A DNA stretch of 24,644 nt from a virus. The translations under genes were made by a program, and so were the position numbers. The number at the start of each line of letters is the position of its first letter. Positions within the stretch are counted from its first letter, which is position 1. Shown here piece by piece: positions 22,587 to 24,644 of the stretch. A model generated the notes under the pieces. The model was not told the DNA's origin, ran no database searches, and saw nothing but the letters and a program-made list of their open reading frames with translations. Location: positions 1 through 24,644 of the IMG/VR virus record IMGVR_UViG_3300045996_000183; one strand, written 5' to 3'.

Positions 22587-23356
22587 AGCACCAACCCTGC
22601 CTTCGCGCCCGCGTAAGTCCGCAGAGGTATCATTTCCGCGTCGGTAAGACTTCTAGCAATGACTAGCGCATAGTATACGCGTCCGTCTGCGAACAACGGG
22701 GTGCCTTTACGCGAGAATAGCCTAAATTCTGAGTTGGTATCCGATGTGGGCACTTTCGTATGCGCAAATGACTGTGTTACGCCGCCAACTTCATGCACAA
22801 CTTGTGTGCCGGTGCGTCTAGCGCCAATTAGTGTATTGGCAGCGAGCGGGGCAGATATTGTACTTGTATTATCCTGTTCAATCGTCGTGTCCGCTGCAAT
22901 GAAATGGACGCTTGCTGCACCTGCGGCTGTACCTGTTCGGTATTCATACTGGTTCAATGACGCAGCATTAGTTTGTGACGTTAACCACATATCAAAACGG
23001 GACGCAGTATCTCGCCTAACCGCTGCCAGTAGTGTTAGCGGGCCGGTAATGCGCAAGCCCGCCGCAACGCTCGCAAGGTAATCATCAACGCCATCGGCGT
23101 CGAGATAGTTACGCCCGCCCTCCTGCCGCAGCATAGGCCGCGCTGCCGCCGTAGCCTGCGTAAGGTGGTTCCCATTCGGAGATTGATCGTTGGCCTTGCC
23201 TACAGGCGCATCAACCGCCGCTGGCGTAGTACCGGCACTATCCTGATACATACTAGAAAGTACGGACGGGTCAATGATGAGCCCTTGCTCTCCCGATGCG
23301 AACAAGGAAACAGGGGAGTACGCTATCTGCGGTGCGCGTGCGCGTAATAGCAGCAC
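22583..23356 (-). CDS. LamG / concanavalin-like carbohydrate-binding-type structural protein
   Basis: 257 residues from the GTG at 23356, eight bases after the last base of the preceding coding sequence. No ATG in this frame precedes the conserved part, and an earlier GTG at 23425 would encode a Cys/Arg-rich shadow of the previous gene. The N-terminal block (YSPVSLFASGEQGLIIDPSV, then QDSAGTTPAAVDAPVGKAND and QSPNGNHLTQATAAARP) is a pattern common in phage tail and head-appendage proteins. The rest (YLDADGVDDYLASVAAGLRI, then PLTLLAAVRRD, and the closing ARSLTDAEMIPLRTYAG) is the jelly-roll type of LamG-like lectins. Probably binds surface sugars on the virion. No good ribosome-binding site: translation is likely coupled. 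Confidence 0.76.
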   Translation of the reverse strand: MLLLRARAPQIAYSPVSLFASGEQGLIIDPSVLSSMYQDSAGTTPAAVDAPVGKANDQSPNGNHLTQATAAARPMLRQEGGRNYLDADGVDDYLASVAAGLRITGPLTLLAAVRRDTASRFDMWLTSQTNAASLNQYEYRTGTAAGAASVHFIAADTTIEQDNTSTISAPLAANTLIGARRTGTQVVHEVGGVTQSFAHTKVPTSDTNSEFRLFSRKGTPLFADGRVYYALVIARSLTDAEMIPLRTYAGAKAGLVL

Positions 23357-23361
23357 GGCAT

Positions 23362-23625
23362 TTAGTCTACAAAGAACGTGCCGACAGCCCCGCCCGCCAG
23401 AACCGCGTGAAGGCCGGTAACGCACATAGCAGGAATGGGGTGGAAAGTACCGGCAGTAACCGGAAGTGCGCTCGTGATAAGCGCGCCATTTGCGTCAATA
23501 CCGTCGTACAGGGTAATCGTACCGCTAACTTCGCACAAGAACCCGCCGAGATTGCAGTTACCGGATTTGACCGTACCGGTCGCGGTCATTCGCTTCCACG
23601 CAAAAGCTTCCTGCACCAAGTTCAT
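23362..23625 (-). CDS. small structural-type protein upstream of the LamG-like gene
   Basis: 87 residues, function unknown. Beta-rich (GTVKSGNCNLGGFLCEVSGT, then ITLYDGIDANGALITSALPV and AMCVTGLHAVLAGGAVGTFF), with no signal or membrane segment, like the small proteins that accompany phage fibre-type genes. The ATG at 23625 has a GGGGG run five bases before it. The TAA at 23362 is followed after five bases by the GTG of the LamG-like gene, so the two are probably made together and may form one appendage. Confidence 0.72.
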   Translation of the reverse strand: MNLVQEAFAWKRMTATGTVKSGNCNLGGFLCEVSGTITLYDGIDANGALITSALPVTAGTFHPIPAMCVTGLHAVLAGGAVGTFFVD

Positions 23626-23674
23626 AGCTGCCCCCTATCGGAAAGCGGCAACATGCGGGCGCTCTAGCTTCCCG

Positions 23675-24070
23675 TCAAGGCACGAAATGGCGGTAAATAT
23701 GGTGATCGGGCGGGAGGGAGATCAGGAGGTCTAGCGCCTCTTTGGCAACCGGGCCGTAACCGAAGTTCTGGTCAACGTCTAGGGTGTTGTGGAACGTAAG
23801 TAAGAAGTCTACCGAGTTTTCGAGCGAACTAACTTTGTCAAACAACCAATGCCATTTTATTCCGTTTAATTCTCCGGGTAGGCCAGTTTCACACGCGAGC
23901 ATGGATATTACGAACGCTATCTCAAATGTCTTTTGAGGGAAATACTTTAACTCGTCGGGACTTAATGCCGAAACGTTGTACAGGTCCGATATCGCCACTA
24001 GCGGATGCAGCCCCCGGTACATTTCCCGTAGTTCCGCCATACTAGGCGCGTTTCTACCGAGCCCAAGCAT
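23675..24070 (-). CDS. protein of unknown function
   Basis: 131 residues, not recognised. Mixed helical protein with hydrophobic core stretches (FEIAFVISMLACETGLPGEL, about 49-68) and several Trp, Phe and His residues (GIKWHWLFDKV; DHHIYRHFVP at the end). The hydrophobic stretch is too polar at its ends to be a clear membrane segment. The ATG at 24070 has GAAGGTG about six bases upstream and overlaps the previous gene by 17 bases. A 49-base gap with no evident signal separates it from the next gene. Confidence 0.68.
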   Translation of the reverse strand: MLGLGRNAPSMAELREMYRGLHPLVAISDLYNVSALSPDELKYFPQKTFEIAFVISMLACETGLPGELNGIKWHWLFDKVSSLENSVDFLLTFHNTLDVDQNFGYGPVAKEALDLLISLPPDHHIYRHFVP

Positions 24071-24269
24071 GAGTCACCTTCAACAAATACAGTACTTCAT
24101 AATACTTCCGGAGGAAGTCCACGGTATACCGTAGAGAGTAGCCTTTCTGCAACTCCCAGTACGTATACGCTTCGTGTTTACCGCGCGTAACTATGTAAGT
24201 ACTCACCTTGGACTGGGATACCGCCCGTTTGGGGCGTGCACAGCCGTAGCTTTCAGTATATCCACACAT
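24054..24269 (-). CDS. small basic protein of unknown function
   Basis: 71 residues, not recognised. Basic and tyrosine-rich (GKHEAYTYWELQKGYSLRYT, then VDFLRKYYEVLYLLK), helical C-terminal half. Two Cys near the start (C2, C10) do not form an obvious site. The ATG at 24269 overlaps the upstream TAA as TAATG and has a strong classic ribosome-binding site (GGGGAGG eight bases away), supporting a real gene. Confidence 0.66.
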   Translation of the reverse strand: MCGYTESYGCARPKRAVSQSKVSTYIVTRGKHEAYTYWELQKGYSLRYTVDFLRKYYEVLYLLKVTHAWAR

Positions 24270-24481
24270 TAGCTTTCCTCCCCATGTAGCAGATACGCCT
24301 TCACCAACAAGCCTAGATCAGTATAGTCTATCTTGCCGGGGCCAACACGGGCCATGAGCCCTTTGCGTACTAGGTCCATGCCGACATCCCACATCCATGA
24401 GCCCCAACCGAGTTCATCATCGCACATCAGCGAACGTTCCAAACTGGTAAGGCTGGCAGCGACTAGCGGAATGTCAGCCAT
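24269..24481 (-). CDS. small acidic protein of unknown function
   Basis: 70 residues from the ATG at 24481. An in-frame ATG at 24574 would add 31 residues, but that stretch lies over another coding frame (the partial gene at the right edge) and reads like its shadow. The 24481 ATG has GAAGG three to four bases before it. The protein (MADIPLVAASLTSLERSLMC, then DDELGWGSWMWDVGMDLVRK) is Trp/Asp-rich and helical. The function is unknown. It overlaps the upstream gene by eight bases (ATGGCTGA). Confidence 0.62.
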   Translation of the reverse strand: MADIPLVAASLTSLERSLMCDDELGWGSWMWDVGMDLVRKGLMARVGPGKIDYTDLGLLVKAYLLHGEES

Positions 24482-24644
24482 TGGCCTTCTCTCTGTACTC
24501 CGACAGTTCAATAACATTGTCGTGGTGGTCGTACTGAAACCAAGTACGCCCGCCGCAGCGGTTACATACCGCATGGCCGTAGCCTCTACGCAAGTACACT
24601 TGTATGCCCTTGTTCTGCATGATGCGGATATGTGCCAGTTCGTG
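24474..24644 (-). CDS. partial gene cut by the right window edge, CxxC protein
   Basis: An open frame enters from the right edge and ends at TGA 24476-24474, giving 56 visible C-terminal residues. It contains CNRCGGRTWFQYDHHD, a CxxC pair followed by two His, which could be half of a zinc-binding site, and a polar end (IELSEYREKANG). An internal ATG at 24620 has no ribosome-binding site, so the real start is outside the window. Its stop overlaps the start of the next gene by eight bases, as elsewhere in this operon. Confidence 0.6.
   Translation of the reverse strand, partial: HELAHIRIMQNKGIQVYLRRGYGHAVCNRCGGRTWFQYDHHDNVIELSEYREKANG

Noticed and set aside
23357-23425. Extended GTG start of the LamG-like gene
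   Set aside because: The extra residues are Cys/Arg-rich and lie fully over the end of the preceding gene; the GTG at 23356 fits better.
1-24644. tRNA genes, rRNA, CRISPR arrays, insertion sequences
   Set aside because: No cloverleaf-like segment, repeat-spacer pattern, transposase or terminal inverted repeats were seen on either strand.

Overview
The window is one contiguous piece of a tailed double-stranded DNA phage genome with a podovirus-type (short tail, P22/BPP-1-like) virion gene set. Nearly all of it (about 1660 to the right edge) is one tightly packed minus-strand late region, in which many genes are joined by ATGA, GTGA or TAATG stop/start overlaps. Only the left 1.8 kb is plus strand: the 3' part of a SNF2/DEAD-like helicase and a small gene behind it, which converge on the end of the late region. 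No integrase, tRNA, rRNA, CRISPR array or insertion sequence is visible. The host is probably an alphaproteobacterium. The basis is a roughly ten-fold shortage of GANTC, the CcrM methylation site of that class, and the general look of the proteins. It is an inference, not a proof.

Layout in the direction of late transcription (right to left). (a) 24644-22149: seven small genes of mostly unknown function. They include a partial CxxC protein cut by the window edge, an 87-aa structural-type protein, a LamG/concanavalin-like protein and a 145-aa protein. (b) 22095-19373: packaging. The small terminase subunit lies behind a possible sigma70-type promoter. Three tiny coupled genes follow (membrane protein, zinc-ribbon protein, winged-helix-like protein), then the large terminase subunit. 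(c) 19363-14146: head. Portal, a perfect 14-bp hairpin, a small conserved protein, scaffold-like protein, HK97-fold-type major capsid protein and a probable cement protein, closed by a second hairpin and a palindrome. (d) 14075-11172: a coiled-coil protein of unknown role, tail adaptor (gp4/gp11-like) and a large tail nozzle/stabilisation-type protein. (e) 11168-5157: a GNAT acetyltransferase, a Gln-rich protein with a C-terminal S74-type chaperone domain, a lytic-transglycosylase ejection protein and a second large ejection-type protein. (f) 5157-3631: tail fibre with a C-terminal Peptidase_G2-type self-cleaving chaperone. (g) 3609-1664: lysis. GH108 endolysin with two C-terminal membrane segments, a small membrane protein (holin candidate), the inner-membrane spanin and an overlapping lipoprotein spanin.

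Working together: the terminase subunits feed DNA through the portal into a capsid built on the scaffold. The adaptor, nozzle and fibre close the head. The transglycosylase and partner protein are expected to be ejected to carry DNA through the cell wall. The lysis set ends the cycle. Features that go beyond routine annotation are a recurrent GGGGG ribosome-binding sequence, seven copies of the palindrome GTTTAAAC, the GANTC shortage, hairpins on both sides of the capsid genes, the endolysin-membrane fusion and the antiparallel gene overlap at the late-region terminus. There is no stretch over 300 bases without a gene; the longest is 17143-17287, which holds a hairpin and no convincing ORF.
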